From NCBI GenBank assembly GCA_025146925.1, contig CP102260.1, positions 1,503,001-1,567,000 on the forward strand: a stretch of DNA of 64,000 nucleotides, given 5' to 3'. Below the pieces are notes generated by a model. It had not been told where the DNA came from and did no database searches. It was given only the letters and a program-made list of their open reading frames with translations. Each line of letters opens with the position of its first letter. The stretch's first letter is position 1. Made by a program: the position numbers and the translations under genes. The DNA comes from [Bacteroides] pectinophilus (GTDB taxonomy: Bacteria > Bacillota > Clostridia > Lachnospirales > Lachnospiraceae). Below are positions 27,401 through 35,605 of the stretch, in pieces.

Positions 27401-28053
27401 GTCTTGGCAAGGATGGTGATGACTGGGTATGCGTAAGGGCAGGCAAGGCTGACAGCTCATACACAGGTCTCGTTAAGAACAGTGATTACTTCTGGTATGT
27501 AAAGGACGGTAAGCTTGATACTTCTTATCTTGGTACAGTAACCAATGACGGAGGTACATGGTTTATTATCAACGGCAAGCTTGATACATCCGTAACAGGA
27601 ATCAAGAGTGACAAGACTGATTTCTGGTATGTAAAGGGCGGCAAGGTTGATACAGCATTTGAAGGCGTTATTGAACAGGGCGGAAGCTGGTGGTATGTAA
27701 AGGATGGCAAGGTTGCCAAGGACTATAAAGGTCTCTTCACTAATGCTGCCGGTACATGGTATGTTGCAGCAGGTAAGATTGACACATCATTCACAGGTCT
27801 CGGCAAGGATGGTGATAACTGGGTATGTGTAAGAGCCGGTAAGGTTGACAGAACATATACAGGTCTTGTACAGAGCAGTGGAATCTGGTGGTATGTAAGT
27901 GATGGCGTACTTGATACAAGCTACACAGGAATCCAGACTAACGATGGCGGTTCATGGCTTGTAGTCAAAGGTAAGCTTAACACAGACTACACTGGCGAAT
28001 ACACTGTTGATTCTACTACATACAATATTGTTAATGGTAAAGTAACAGATTAA
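24481..28053 (+). CDS. Second secreted multi-modular pectate lyase (PL1) with the same repeat array
   Basis: The 1190-residue paralogue begins with a signal peptide (MRAKKFFAAFLATAL, cleavage near VTAKAA). Its larger PL1 beta-helix carries DATIDGWGFHFM, SVEHCWIHNNEYY, GDGSVDFKRGQYFTCSYNYF and TYHHNYWKLCKARGPLTR, the last with the catalytic arginine. After about residue 560 come a beta domain and a Cys-containing module with CSCGDTKTEP and HTYGAWTVTKEATETETG, a motif common in Firmicutes surface proteins. A CBM77-like module (YAHNFTTSGTSSSVYTITG to SINLFYMNF) and the 13-repeat array follow. The array is almost identical to that of the first lyase. It follows AAAGGAGAGGG and shares the operon; a strong terminator ends the unit. 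The two enzymes probably differ in pectin methylation or chain-length preference, which cannot be read from sequence. Confidence 0.9.
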   Translation: MRAKKFFAAFLATALTVSGFAVGSPVTAKAASAEFTSVGGFSETIYAQISGVKDADVTGVSYSGTASGELTGQDLEYLVRDKNGGVRVDIPGVKPGTYTLTVTTKSGTITKSGISVDAQDRSGYAHFNYTAGVGAYNDDGTLKDNAIVLYVTDDNKNSVELTYGGTTVKGIGNILNSVGKECGEAGHEGQCKKTSGNKTIYAKANTNQGIIQKLAENNVPLVVRFIGTVSDSGLYKRGTFNASTGLIDGLTAYDGDDFGGSVGDNGHMARIKSGRDITLEGIGTDATIDGWGFHFMAESAQPDLGKSFEVRNLKFINTPEDAIGMEGVQASANVNSDLSASVEHCWIHNNEYYCPSISNPAESDKSEGDGSVDFKRGQYFTCSYNYFEGCHKTNLVGSSDSSLQYNLTYHHNYWKLCKARGPLTRNANVHMYNNIYEGQTDYAMNVRANAYIFSEYNLFYMCKNPQRVDSGAIKSYNDSFSSCINDMGGTVVENKTDPVANSCKFAAKGIDYSRFDTDSSLSYIPTGDYELQTSITEAHKAIASRTGVLKENPVAAGDVSMSSISYVPSGVTPVNVTELPSTLTPGKLNKTVYAFTVGGTVDVTVKYADDTLAGTGALVNEAGECFLVASGTARNLPAGTYIIQPYNFQPGDGKTMQSGTFKQVTIDSLEITSSDPNAHYHKYELVETIAATCTSEGSKIYRCSCGDTKTEPVAKLDHTYGAWTVTKEATETETGLKVRKCTVCGCEDFQKIPAKGTSGGGSSEPAEAGAYAHNFTTSGTSSSVYTITGSTTTSKGSVTYAGLTLTTALKMESKTGITFTAPSDGKLVLVFGGSTAASGKTVKVNGDRYTCGSDGIATVEVKAGEVTITKGDSINLFYMNFEADGSSTTDPTEPANPDIPSADKKNGLLKSDDGSWYYYVDDAIDTSKTGLVQNNDAWWYVESGKLQSDYKGFVENGAGKWYVVNGKINTDFTGLGKDGDDWVCVRAGKADSSYTGLVKNSDYFWYVKDGKLDTSYLGTVTNDGGTWFIINGKLDTSVTGIKSDKTDFWYVKGGKVDTAFEGVIEQGGSWWYVKDGKVAKDYKGLFTNAAGTWYVAAGKIDTSFTGLGKDGDNWVCVRAGKVDRTYTGLVQSSGIWWYVSDGVLDTSYTGIQTNDGGSWLVVKGKLNTDYTGEYTVDSTTYNIVNGKVTD
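27187..28053 (+). repeat. Second copy of the 867-bp near-identical repeat-array segment
   Basis: It pairs with 23589-24455 in the same orientation. Identity is concentrated in the array; the linkers just upstream (DPTEPANPDIPSADKKNG versus TQAPTKPADKKNG) already diverge. The pattern fits gene conversion or a recent module duplication rather than old gene duplication. Confidence 0.9.
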
Positions 28054-28073
28054 CTCTATTGCCAAATAATAAG

Positions 28074-28107
28074 AGCAGCTCTATAATCTATATAGAGCTG
28101 CTTTTTA
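28074..28107 (+). terminator. Rho-independent terminator after the pectate lyases
   Basis: A 12-bp perfect stem (28074-28085 with 28091-28102, arm AGCAGCTCTATA) with a 5-base loop is followed by a T run. It divides the pectinase operon from the polysaccharide locus. Confidence 0.9.
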
Positions 28108-28165
28108 TTTGTGCGCTCTGTATATTTATTTGCTCATAAATCAAAAAGATTGGATTACATTTTGC

Positions 28166-29644
28166 ATGACTATATTACAGAATATACTTTTTAGTACTGG
28201 CAATGGATTTTCAGACATATTATGCTGTCGTACTTCCGGAACTGTTATCTGCAACAATTACTCTGCACATATGGGCAGAGCATCAGTAATTACTACAGAT
28301 ACATATTTTAATTTTTTTGATAGTTCTACATGGAACAGATACACCGGCTGCAGTCAGATAAGCTTAAATATACGCATAAAAGGTAAGGCATTAATAAGTA
28401 TCTATGATGAGACTAATTCATGCCTGCAGACATTTGATGTTCATTCAGCTGACACGTATAATGGTGTTACAATTAAACCGGATACCGGTTGCGCACAGGG
28501 GCTTTATTTAAAAATAGAAGCTGCCGATATATGCGATATTGAAAGAGCGTTCTTTTATACAGATGATGACAGCGTTGCAGTCAATGACAGCGTTGCAGTC
28601 AATGATATTGAACTTGGCATAATAATATGCACATATAAAAGAGACGAATACATAAAGCATAATCTCAGGCAATTATATGAAAGTGAATTTTTCAACACTT
28701 CAAGTCCTTTATATGGCAGGATGAAAATATGTGTTGTCGACAATGCCTCTGAGCTTCCGTTATACGATGATAATAATATCTGCATAATTCATAATGTTAA
28801 CAATGGCGGTGCCGGAGGATTTACAAAGGGAATTGAATATTTCAGGACTATCCCCGGTATTACCAATGTAGTATTTATGGATGATGATGTTGAATTTGTC
28901 AATGAGACCTTCTACAGAATGTATTCGCTGTTATCTCTGTTAAAGCCTGAATATACGGATGATGTTATTCAGGGAAGAATGTTCCGGCTTGACAACCGAA
29001 TCATTCAATATACGGCCGGTGAGATATGGAATTACGGAGATATCAGGCATGTTGGATTTGATAAAGATATGTCTGACAGATCGTGCCTTAAAGACATGAA
29101 TACATCATATGGAGAATATGCGGGATGGTGGCTTGCATGCTATCCGGTAAATTTTATTAAAAAAAATCTCCCTATCCCTTTCTTTTTGCATTGTGATGAT
29201 GTAGAATATGGTATTAGGTGTGCTCGCAGGTTAATAATTCTTAATGGAATTAATGTATGGCACGAAACTTATGAATACCGGGTTACTCCGACTATAATTT
29301 ATTATGATATACGCAATACACTTTTTGTTAACCACATGCATAATATGTTTGACGCCAATCTGGCTATACAGTCATGGAAAGACCGGATATCGTACTTTCA
29401 TGTGCAAAAAGAATATAAGACTGAATATATGGCTATACGTGCAATGAATGATTTTCTAAAAGGCGAGCAGTGGCTTATGTCCGTAAAGCCTGAGAGGCTT
29501 CATCGGAAGCTGTGCAGGGTAAGGAGACTGTTCAGATTACACAATACTGTTTTCTGGCGTATTGTACAGCTAAAATATGCATTAAAATATAATATGAGGG
29601 AGAAACACAATGACGATACAGGAGCTGGCAATTCCACATGCTGA
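28166..29644 (+). CDS. GlfT2-like family 2 glycosyltransferase
   Basis: This is a 492-residue GT-A glycosyltransferase resembling bacterial galactofuranosyltransferases. An N-terminal beta-sandwich of about 140 residues is followed by the GT2 fold. It shows IICTYKRDEYI at ~147, the metal-binding VFMDDDVEF at ~238, a catalytic-site HCDDVEYGIR at ~342 and the histidine of NVWHETYE at ~364. This spacing mirrors GlfT2 (DDD, a later Asp and a late His). ATG 28166 is preferred because the GTG at 28109 lies in the upstream terminator, and because the next paralogue starts with the same MTI. A perfect 18-bp tandem repeat (28568-28603) inserts a second DSVAVN before the GT domain. The donor may be UDP-galactofuranose, but no UDP-galactopyranose mutase is in the window. 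It overlaps the next gene by 35 bases. Confidence 0.78.
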   Translation: MTILQNILFSTGNGFSDILCCRTSGTVICNNYSAHMGRASVITTDTYFNFFDSSTWNRYTGCSQISLNIRIKGKALISIYDETNSCLQTFDVHSADTYNGVTIKPDTGCAQGLYLKIEAADICDIERAFFYTDDDSVAVNDSVAVNDIELGIIICTYKRDEYIKHNLRQLYESEFFNTSSPLYGRMKICVVDNASELPLYDDNNICIIHNVNNGGAGGFTKGIEYFRTIPGITNVVFMDDDVEFVNETFYRMYSLLSLLKPEYTDDVIQGRMFRLDNRIIQYTAGEIWNYGDIRHVGFDKDMSDRSCLKDMNTSYGEYAGWWLACYPVNFIKKNLPIPFFLHCDDVEYGIRCARRLIILNGINVWHETYEYRVTPTIIYYDIRNTLFVNHMHNMFDANLAIQSWKDRISYFHVQKEYKTEYMAIRAMNDFLKGEQWLMSVKPERLHRKLCRVRRLFRLHNTVFWRIVQLKYALKYNMREKHNDDTGAGNSTC

Positions 29645-31373
29645 TATATGTGACGAATTGAAACTCTATTTTAATGGAGGCAACTTCAGTATTACAGATA
29701 ATACCATTGTAATAGATGCTAATGGTAATGTTGATACTGATACATACTTTAATTCATTTTCAATCAGAAAGTGGATGAAATATACCGAACTTAAGAACTT
29801 AACCTTGACTATTGACGTAGAAGGTGAATGTTCAATATATCTTTGTTATGCATGGATTGACAAAACTAACATAATCCGCAGGGCAGGAGATAATAAACCC
29901 GCATTTATCAAAGAATCATCCGCGCGCGAAAGCTTAACTCTTACATATCCTGATAATTCAGAGGGGACTATCGCTTATTACAGAATTGCATCTGAAAATG
30001 GTCCGGTAAGAATATATGCTGCCGGTTACAGTTCAGATTTGTCAATTACAAACGATGTCAAAGTTGCACTCGGAATATGTACATATAAACGTGAAGATTT
30101 TGTATATAAGAATATAGCAAGTCTGAAGTCTTCAATACTTGATAATGCATCTTCAACACTTTGCGGCAAGGTAAAGGTTATCATATCTGATAATGGCTGC
30201 TCTCTTGATAAGGCACAGATTTCAGATAAAGACATAACATGTGTGGATAATCTGAATCTTGGAGGAAGCGGCGGCTTTACACGCTGTATGATTGAAGCCA
30301 AGAAGCTCATGGTATCAGATAATATCACACATATCATTCTTATGGATGACGATATTGTATTTGACCCTCAGACGATTGAACGTACATATACATTGCTTTC
30401 ACTTCTCAAGCCTCAATATTACAGCAACGCAATGATAGGCGGCGCCATGCTTATTCTTAACGACATGCCTAAACAGTTTGAGAATGCAGCCTTATATCAT
30501 GGCGGAATGCTGAAGTTTGAGAATAAGAATATTGATCTGAGAACTATCCGTAATGTTCTTACCAACGAACGCCCGAAGGATGTTAATTATAATGCATGGT
30601 GCTATTGCTGCATGCCTCTGTCTGTAATAACCGATGACAATCTTCCGATGCCGTTTTTTATACATATGGATGATGTTGAATACGGTGTGCGTAATAAGTT
30701 TGAAGTCATTACAATGAATGGAATTAATGTATGGCATCCGTTTTTCCAGAATCAGCGTCCCGCATCAATAGTATACTATGATGTGCGCAACAAACTTATA
30801 ACAATGGCAGAGCTGGGCGGCATGCATATAGAACGGTATGCATCATTCTACCTTGAGATGTTTCATAATTATATATTCAATTATGACTACAACAGGACAA
30901 TTCTTGCCTGTCAGGCAATTCTTGATTTTTGTGAAGGGATTGATGCATTCAAGGCAGCAGATGCCCTTGAACTTCAGAGCCGGCTGTCCGGATATAACCA
31001 GCCGTGGCTTGATGATGACGATGGCAGTGTACTTGCAGGAATAGATAATTCTGAATCAGTCAATTACGTTTCTAAAAAAGGCCTTCTGATTAATTATCTG
31101 CTGCCTGCCAAAAAAGAGTCAATTACTGTCGATTGCAGTATTAATAATGCTTACCCATACAGAGCCAAGCAGCTTATTGTATGCAACCGCCGGCAGAATA
31201 AGTATTGCGTATACAAAAAGAGCCTGTTAAAGCTTATTCATGCAAAACATATGTGTAATAAAGCCAAGAAAGCCATTCGTACAACTATCCTTGACTCAAG
31301 CTGGGAATGGCATGACCGTATTGGTGAGATTACTAATATTGATTACTGGAAAAATTATTTAAAAATTAACTAA
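29610..31373 (+). CDS. GlfT2-like family 2 glycosyltransferase, second paralogue
   Basis: The 587-residue protein is a paralogue of the preceding enzyme. It has the same beta-rich N-terminal domain (DTDTYFNSFSIRKWMKYTEL aligns with the upstream protein) and the GT motifs GICTYKREDF (~150), ILMDDDIVF (~244), HMDDVEYGVRN (~351) and NVWHPFF (~373). The helical C-terminal part is about 100 residues longer, as in GlfT2, where this region supports processive polymerisation. The start has GAGGGAG upstream inside the preceding gene, and the 35-base overlap indicates coupled expression. Two such enzymes in tandem could make alternating linkages of a furanose polymer; this is inferred by analogy with GlfT1/GlfT2. 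Confidence 0.8.
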   Translation: MTIQELAIPHADICDELKLYFNGGNFSITDNTIVIDANGNVDTDTYFNSFSIRKWMKYTELKNLTLTIDVEGECSIYLCYAWIDKTNIIRRAGDNKPAFIKESSARESLTLTYPDNSEGTIAYYRIASENGPVRIYAAGYSSDLSITNDVKVALGICTYKREDFVYKNIASLKSSILDNASSTLCGKVKVIISDNGCSLDKAQISDKDITCVDNLNLGGSGGFTRCMIEAKKLMVSDNITHIILMDDDIVFDPQTIERTYTLLSLLKPQYYSNAMIGGAMLILNDMPKQFENAALYHGGMLKFENKNIDLRTIRNVLTNERPKDVNYNAWCYCCMPLSVITDDNLPMPFFIHMDDVEYGVRNKFEVITMNGINVWHPFFQNQRPASIVYYDVRNKLITMAELGGMHIERYASFYLEMFHNYIFNYDYNRTILACQAILDFCEGIDAFKAADALELQSRLSGYNQPWLDDDDGSVLAGIDNSESVNYVSKKGLLINYLLPAKKESITVDCSINNAYPYRAKQLIVCNRRQNKYCVYKKSLLKLIHAKHMCNKAKKAIRTTILDSSWEWHDRIGEITNIDYWKNYLKIN

Positions 31374-31396
31374 CAAGGATTAAGGAGCTAATACAC

Positions 31397-33286
31397 ATGG
31401 GCAATAAAGTTTTGTCGGTTGTCATACCGGCATATAACATGGAAAAGTACATTAAACAGACGCTGGATTCACTCATATGCGATGGGTATATGGATAAGCT
31501 TGAGGTACTCGTCATTGATGACGGTTCTAAGGACGATACGGCAGCTATTGCCAAAACATACGAAGACAGATATCCCGGGACATTCAGAGTTATCTCAAAA
31601 GAGAACGGAGGTCATGGTTCTGCTCTTAATAAGGGAATAGAGCTTGCCACAGGCAAATATTACCGCCCGCTTGATGCTGATGACTGGGTTGATACTTCTG
31701 CATTAAAGGCTGTTATAGCTGAGATGGAAGCTCATGATGCGGATATGGTTCTGACTAACTTCAGGAAGGTCTATGAGAAGACGCAGAAGACAGAGAATGT
31801 CAGGATATCTAATGTGTGGAACCGCAAACAGATTGACGAAGGCAAAGCCGTGCCAAAGCCTGGTCGAAAAGTTCTTATATACGGACAGGTTTATGATTTT
31901 GATAAGGAATTATTTGATTATTCAAAGCAGTACCTTTTCCACTTTGTATCATACAGAACACAGATTCTCAAAGATAATAATATACGTTTTGACGAGCATG
32001 TATTCTATGATGATATGGAATATGACATATTCCCGCTTCCATATGTTAAGACAGTTCTTCCGATTGACAGGTATCTTTACCAGTACCGCCTTGAAAGAGA
32101 AGGTCAGAGTGTTGACCAGTCATCATTTGCCCGTAACAATAAGCACAGGCGTAAGATTGTGGAGCATATTACGGAATACTACGTTAAGAACAAAGCTTTG
32201 TTCAGTCCTAATGTATACAGCTATCTGAGAGAAGATATCCTCTGGAAGATAACAAGACAGTATGATATATATCTTACCCTCATGAAGAATAACTCGGAGA
32301 CATGCAATGAGCTTATGGGCTTTGCAAGAACAATACAACGGATTGACGGGAATATATATAATGAGACATGCAGCCGTCGTATCAGGCTTATAATGAACAG
32401 TAACGGCATCCTCTTCCCGCTTATTGCAAGCCGCAGCATACAGCAGCTTAACTGGAAGTATAAGCTCTGGAAGAACCCTAATCCGGCTGCTAAGGCATGG
32501 ACAATGGAATCAGATAAGCCTATGCACAGAATGATAACTCGCAGAAGAATATTAAAAGCGCTTCATCTGACATGGCTTAATAAGGATATGCGTAATATCA
32601 GCCGTTTCAAAAATATCCACAAGGGAGAACGCTGTTTTATTACATGTCCCGGTCCGTCTATGACAATAAAAGATCTCGAGCTTCTTAAAGATGAATATAC
32701 AATAGGTGTTAATTCCATAACAAAAGCATATGCCTTTACTGACTGGAGGCCTACATATTATGCTCTCGTTGACAGCTATGCTTTTGGCAAGACTCTCAGT
32801 GAGAAAGAAGTACCCGGCAACACTTTCTGCCAGCGTGAAGCATTTTTCCACTACAGAGTTAATCCAAAGACCCGCAATGGCAGAGAAACTCACCTCTTAA
32901 TTGATTATTCCAATCATCGTCCTGACTGGATGGCGAAGCACAGGATTAAATACAGTGATGATATGAGTGTATGCGCATATGACGGATTTACAGTTACCAA
33001 CATGGCTATACAGCTTGCTATATATATGGGCTTCAGTAAAATCTATATAATCGGTGCTGACTGTGATTATTCACAGCCAAAGATACATTTTATTGAGGTT
33101 GAGGATGATAAAGACAAGATATCAGGCGGATGGCTCCCTGCTGCCAATGACCTTGGAATTGAAGGCTATAAGGCTATGAAAAAGTTTGCTTACAAGCACA
33201 GCTGTGAGATATATAATGTTACACGCGGCGGCAAGCTTGAAGTATTCTATAGAGACAATCTTGAAAGAGTGTTACGCAACAAATAA
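31397..33286 (+). CDS. Bifunctional glycosyltransferase: GT2 domain fused to a DUF115/GT42-like domain
   Basis: This 629-residue protein has two catalytic-looking parts. Residues 1-~330 are a standard GT2 domain (SVVIPAYNMEKYI, VLVIDDGSKDDT, RPLDADDWVD, DDMEYDIF). From about 408 a second domain begins with RCFITCPGPSM, continues with YTIGVNSITKAYAFTDWRP, and ends with MAIQLAIYMGFSKIYIIGAD. These are features of the DUF115 (MptE/motility-associated factor) superfamily, which is structurally related to GT42 sialyltransferases that use CMP-sugars. The fusion directly precedes a CMP-sugar synthetase gene, so the second domain may transfer the CMP-activated sugar made by its neighbours (inference). 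Confidence 0.75.
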   Translation: MGNKVLSVVIPAYNMEKYIKQTLDSLICDGYMDKLEVLVIDDGSKDDTAAIAKTYEDRYPGTFRVISKENGGHGSALNKGIELATGKYYRPLDADDWVDTSALKAVIAEMEAHDADMVLTNFRKVYEKTQKTENVRISNVWNRKQIDEGKAVPKPGRKVLIYGQVYDFDKELFDYSKQYLFHFVSYRTQILKDNNIRFDEHVFYDDMEYDIFPLPYVKTVLPIDRYLYQYRLEREGQSVDQSSFARNNKHRRKIVEHITEYYVKNKALFSPNVYSYLREDILWKITRQYDIYLTLMKNNSETCNELMGFARTIQRIDGNIYNETCSRRIRLIMNSNGILFPLIASRSIQQLNWKYKLWKNPNPAAKAWTMESDKPMHRMITRRRILKALHLTWLNKDMRNISRFKNIHKGERCFITCPGPSMTIKDLELLKDEYTIGVNSITKAYAFTDWRPTYYALVDSYAFGKTLSEKEVPGNTFCQREAFFHYRVNPKTRNGRETHLLIDYSNHRPDWMAKHRIKYSDDMSVCAYDGFTVTNMAIQLAIYMGFSKIYIIGADCDYSQPKIHFIEVEDDKDKISGGWLPAANDLGIEGYKAMKKFAYKHSCEIYNVTRGGKLEVFYRDNLERVLRNK

Positions 33287-33312
33287 TTAACGTCAGATAG
33301 GAGAATGTCATA

Positions 33313-33966
33313 ATGAAGGTAGTATCATTTATTCCAATTAAACTTAACAACCAGCGTCTTCCGGGCAAGAATCTTCTTGACCTCGCCGGAAGACCGGTCT
33401 GCGATTATCTTTTTAATACAGTTGCAGGTATTGATGAAATCGACGAGAAATATGTATATTGCAGTGATGAAAAGATATGCCCATATATTCCTGATAAGCT
33501 TACTTTCAAGAAAAGAGATGCCCGTCTTGACGGATATCTGGTAAAAGGGCTCGAGATAATTGAAGCATTTGTAAATGATGTAGATGCAGATATATATGTT
33601 CTTACACATGTTACGCAGCCTTTCACAAAGGCAGATTCCATCCGCAATGCTCTTGCCAGGGTGGTCAGTGGTGAATATGATTCTGCATTCAGTGCTGTTG
33701 CTCTTCAGGATTATATGTGGTACAAGGGCAAGCCATTCAATTATGACCTGACTGATATAGTAAGAACTCAGGAGCTTGAGCCTGTATATATGGAGACGGG
33801 TGCATTCTTTATATTCAGGAAAGAAGTATTTACTAAGCTCCACAGAAGAATTGGCGAACATCCTTACATATATGAGATTGATCAGTTTGAAGCAGTTGAT
33901 ATCGACACACAGGAAGATTTCGATTTTGCAAAGGTAGTAGCTGAATATTTAAAACGCAATAACTAA
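33313..33966 (+). CDS. Acylneuraminate cytidylyltransferase-like protein (CMP-sugar synthetase)
   Basis: The 217-residue protein is of the NeuA/PseF/KdsB-type nucleotidyltransferase family, which activates a ulosonic acid with CTP. The N-terminal nucleotide loop reads FIPIKLNNQRLPGKNLLDLAGRPV, a variant of the usual 'iPAR.gSkr.pgKN'. TKADSIRNAL, ETGAFFIFRKEVF and IDQFEAVDIDTQEDFDFA are the downstream family motifs. The classical arginine-rich 'ARGGSK' is replaced by KLNNQR, so the substrate may be unusual. No NeuB-type sialic acid synthase is in the window. Neighbours are an aldolase and a KdsC-like phosphatase. Confidence 0.82.
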   Translation: MKVVSFIPIKLNNQRLPGKNLLDLAGRPVCDYLFNTVAGIDEIDEKYVYCSDEKICPYIPDKLTFKKRDARLDGYLVKGLEIIEAFVNDVDADIYVLTHVTQPFTKADSIRNALARVVSGEYDSAFSAVALQDYMWYKGKPFNYDLTDIVRTQELEPVYMETGAFFIFRKEVFTKLHRRIGEHPYIYEIDQFEAVDIDTQEDFDFAKVVAEYLKRNN

Positions 33967-33977
33967 AGGACTTTATA

Positions 33978-35594
33978 ATGAAAAATATTAGCATATTAGA
34001 CTGTACATTACGTGATGGCGGAAGAGTTATAAATTGTGAATTTTCGGACGACGAGATTCGTGATATCTCAAGAAGACTTTCCGATTCCAATATAGACATT
34101 GTCGAAGTCGGATTTTTAAGAGACAGTAAAAAAGTTCATTTTGAAGGAAACAGTACATTTTTTACAGACGTTAACCAGATTGCTCCGTATCTTGACAAGT
34201 CATCCGGCAACTGCATGTATGTAGCATTTATTGATTACGGCATGTTTGATTTTGATACTCTTGGTCAGTGTGACGGAACATCGGTTGATGGTATCCGTGT
34301 CGGTTTTACGAAGAAAGATTACTATTCTTCAAGAGATGACATTATCCGCTGCCTTAATATTGTAAAAGCCAGAGGCTATAAGCTCTTTGTCCAGGGTGTT
34401 AATTCGCTAAGTTACAGTGACAAAGAAATGCTTGATCTTGTCGACCTTGTGAATGAAGTGCATCCATACAGCTTCGGTATCGTAGATACCTATGGGGCAA
34501 TGTACGAGGATGATCTCCAGCGTATATACGCACTTATTAATAATAATATGCACAAAGACATCTGCATAGATTTTCACTCACATAATAATTATCAGCTCTC
34601 ATTCTCACTTGCCCAATCAATTATCAGACTGAGTGACAGTGTGCGCCATATCATCATCGATGCAACGCTTAACGGTATGGGCAAGGTAGCAGGTAACCTT
34701 AATACAGAACTTATAGTCGATTATATGGTCCGCAAGCTTAACTGCAATTATGACTTTGAGCAGATTCTTGACATAATTGATGACTACATCTACCCATATA
34801 AGGAAAAAGATTTCTGGGGATATTCTATTCCGGCACTTATCGGAGGAATGTATCAGTCCCACCCTAATAACGTGCTTTACCTTACAAACAAATTCAGGCT
34901 GCAGACCAAGGATATTAAGAATCTGCTTTCTATGATTGAACCTGCCAAGCGCACACGCTATGACTATGACAACATTGAGCGTATATATCTTGAATACAGC
35001 GGTAATAAGATAGATGATTCCGCAACTATATCAAAGCTTACACAGGAATTAGGGCAGAAAGAGATTCTGCTCCTTGTTCCGGGACACTCACTTGTTGAAT
35101 ATTCTGAACAGATAAATGGATATATAGCTGAACATAATCCTGTATGCATATCGGTAAACTTTGTCTCAGAATACAGTAATTATGCATTCTGGGGTAACTC
35201 AAAAAGATATGCTCTGCGTAAAAACAGGCGTCAGGGCGTTACGTCCATAGTAACATCTAACATTAATTCAGATAACGATACAGATATGATGGTTAACTAC
35301 TACAGCCTGATTGACCGCAGATACGTTAATTATGAGAATTCAACCATAATGCTTCTTAACCTTCTTAAGAAGATTGCACCTGCCTGTATTACAATAGCAG
35401 GCTTTGATGGATTTAATGCCAGTCGTCATAATAATTACATTGATGACAGTTTTCAGAATGATCGTCATGCTGATGACTTTGAACAGCTTAATAATGAGCT
35501 TCGTGACATGTTAAGCTCATATGCCGGCTGTATGAGTGATAACTGCTCTGTTAAATCTATTACTCCGGGCATTATTACAGATATATTAAAATGA
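33978..35594 (+). CDS. DRE-TIM aldolase (HMGL-like) with a C-terminal DUF115-like domain
   Basis: The first ~310 residues form an HMGL/4-hydroxy-2-oxovalerate aldolase-type TIM barrel. ILDCTLRDGGRV carries the metal aspartate and catalytic arginine, IVEVGFLRDS follows, and FHSHNNYQLSFSLAQ at ~198 gives the two metal histidines. Such enzymes make or break C-C bonds next to a 2-keto acid. From about residue 335 a second domain (ILLLVPGHSLVEY, CISVNFVSEY, ACITIAGFDGFNASRHN) matches the pattern of the DUF115/GT42-like domain in the GT2 fusion upstream. The 538-residue protein is placed between a CMP-transferase and a KdsC-like phosphatase. It may form the keto-sugar acid in place of NeuB (inference). 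Substrate and direction are unknown. Confidence 0.75.
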   Translation: MKNISILDCTLRDGGRVINCEFSDDEIRDISRRLSDSNIDIVEVGFLRDSKKVHFEGNSTFFTDVNQIAPYLDKSSGNCMYVAFIDYGMFDFDTLGQCDGTSVDGIRVGFTKKDYYSSRDDIIRCLNIVKARGYKLFVQGVNSLSYSDKEMLDLVDLVNEVHPYSFGIVDTYGAMYEDDLQRIYALINNNMHKDICIDFHSHNNYQLSFSLAQSIIRLSDSVRHIIIDATLNGMGKVAGNLNTELIVDYMVRKLNCNYDFEQILDIIDDYIYPYKEKDFWGYSIPALIGGMYQSHPNNVLYLTNKFRLQTKDIKNLLSMIEPAKRTRYDYDNIERIYLEYSGNKIDDSATISKLTQELGQKEILLLVPGHSLVEYSEQINGYIAEHNPVCISVNFVSEYSNYAFWGNSKRYALRKNRRQGVTSIVTSNINSDNDTDMMVNYYSLIDRRYVNYENSTIMLLNLLKKIAPACITIAGFDGFNASRHNNYIDDSFQNDRHADDFEQLNNELRDMLSSYAGCMSDNCSVKSITPGIITDILK

Positions 35595-35605
35595 GAGGAT
35601 TAACC

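Noticed and set aside
21342-28053. Classical choline-binding repeats in the pectate lyases
   Set aside because: The units have WWYV and GK motifs but lack the GWxxxxGxWYY choline-binding pattern, so a different ligand is more likely.
33325-33861. 178-residue minus-strand frame opposite the CMP-sugar synthetase gene
   Set aside because: The translation is Ile/Tyr/Cys-rich without a fold signature, while the plus strand has a complete nucleotidyltransferase.
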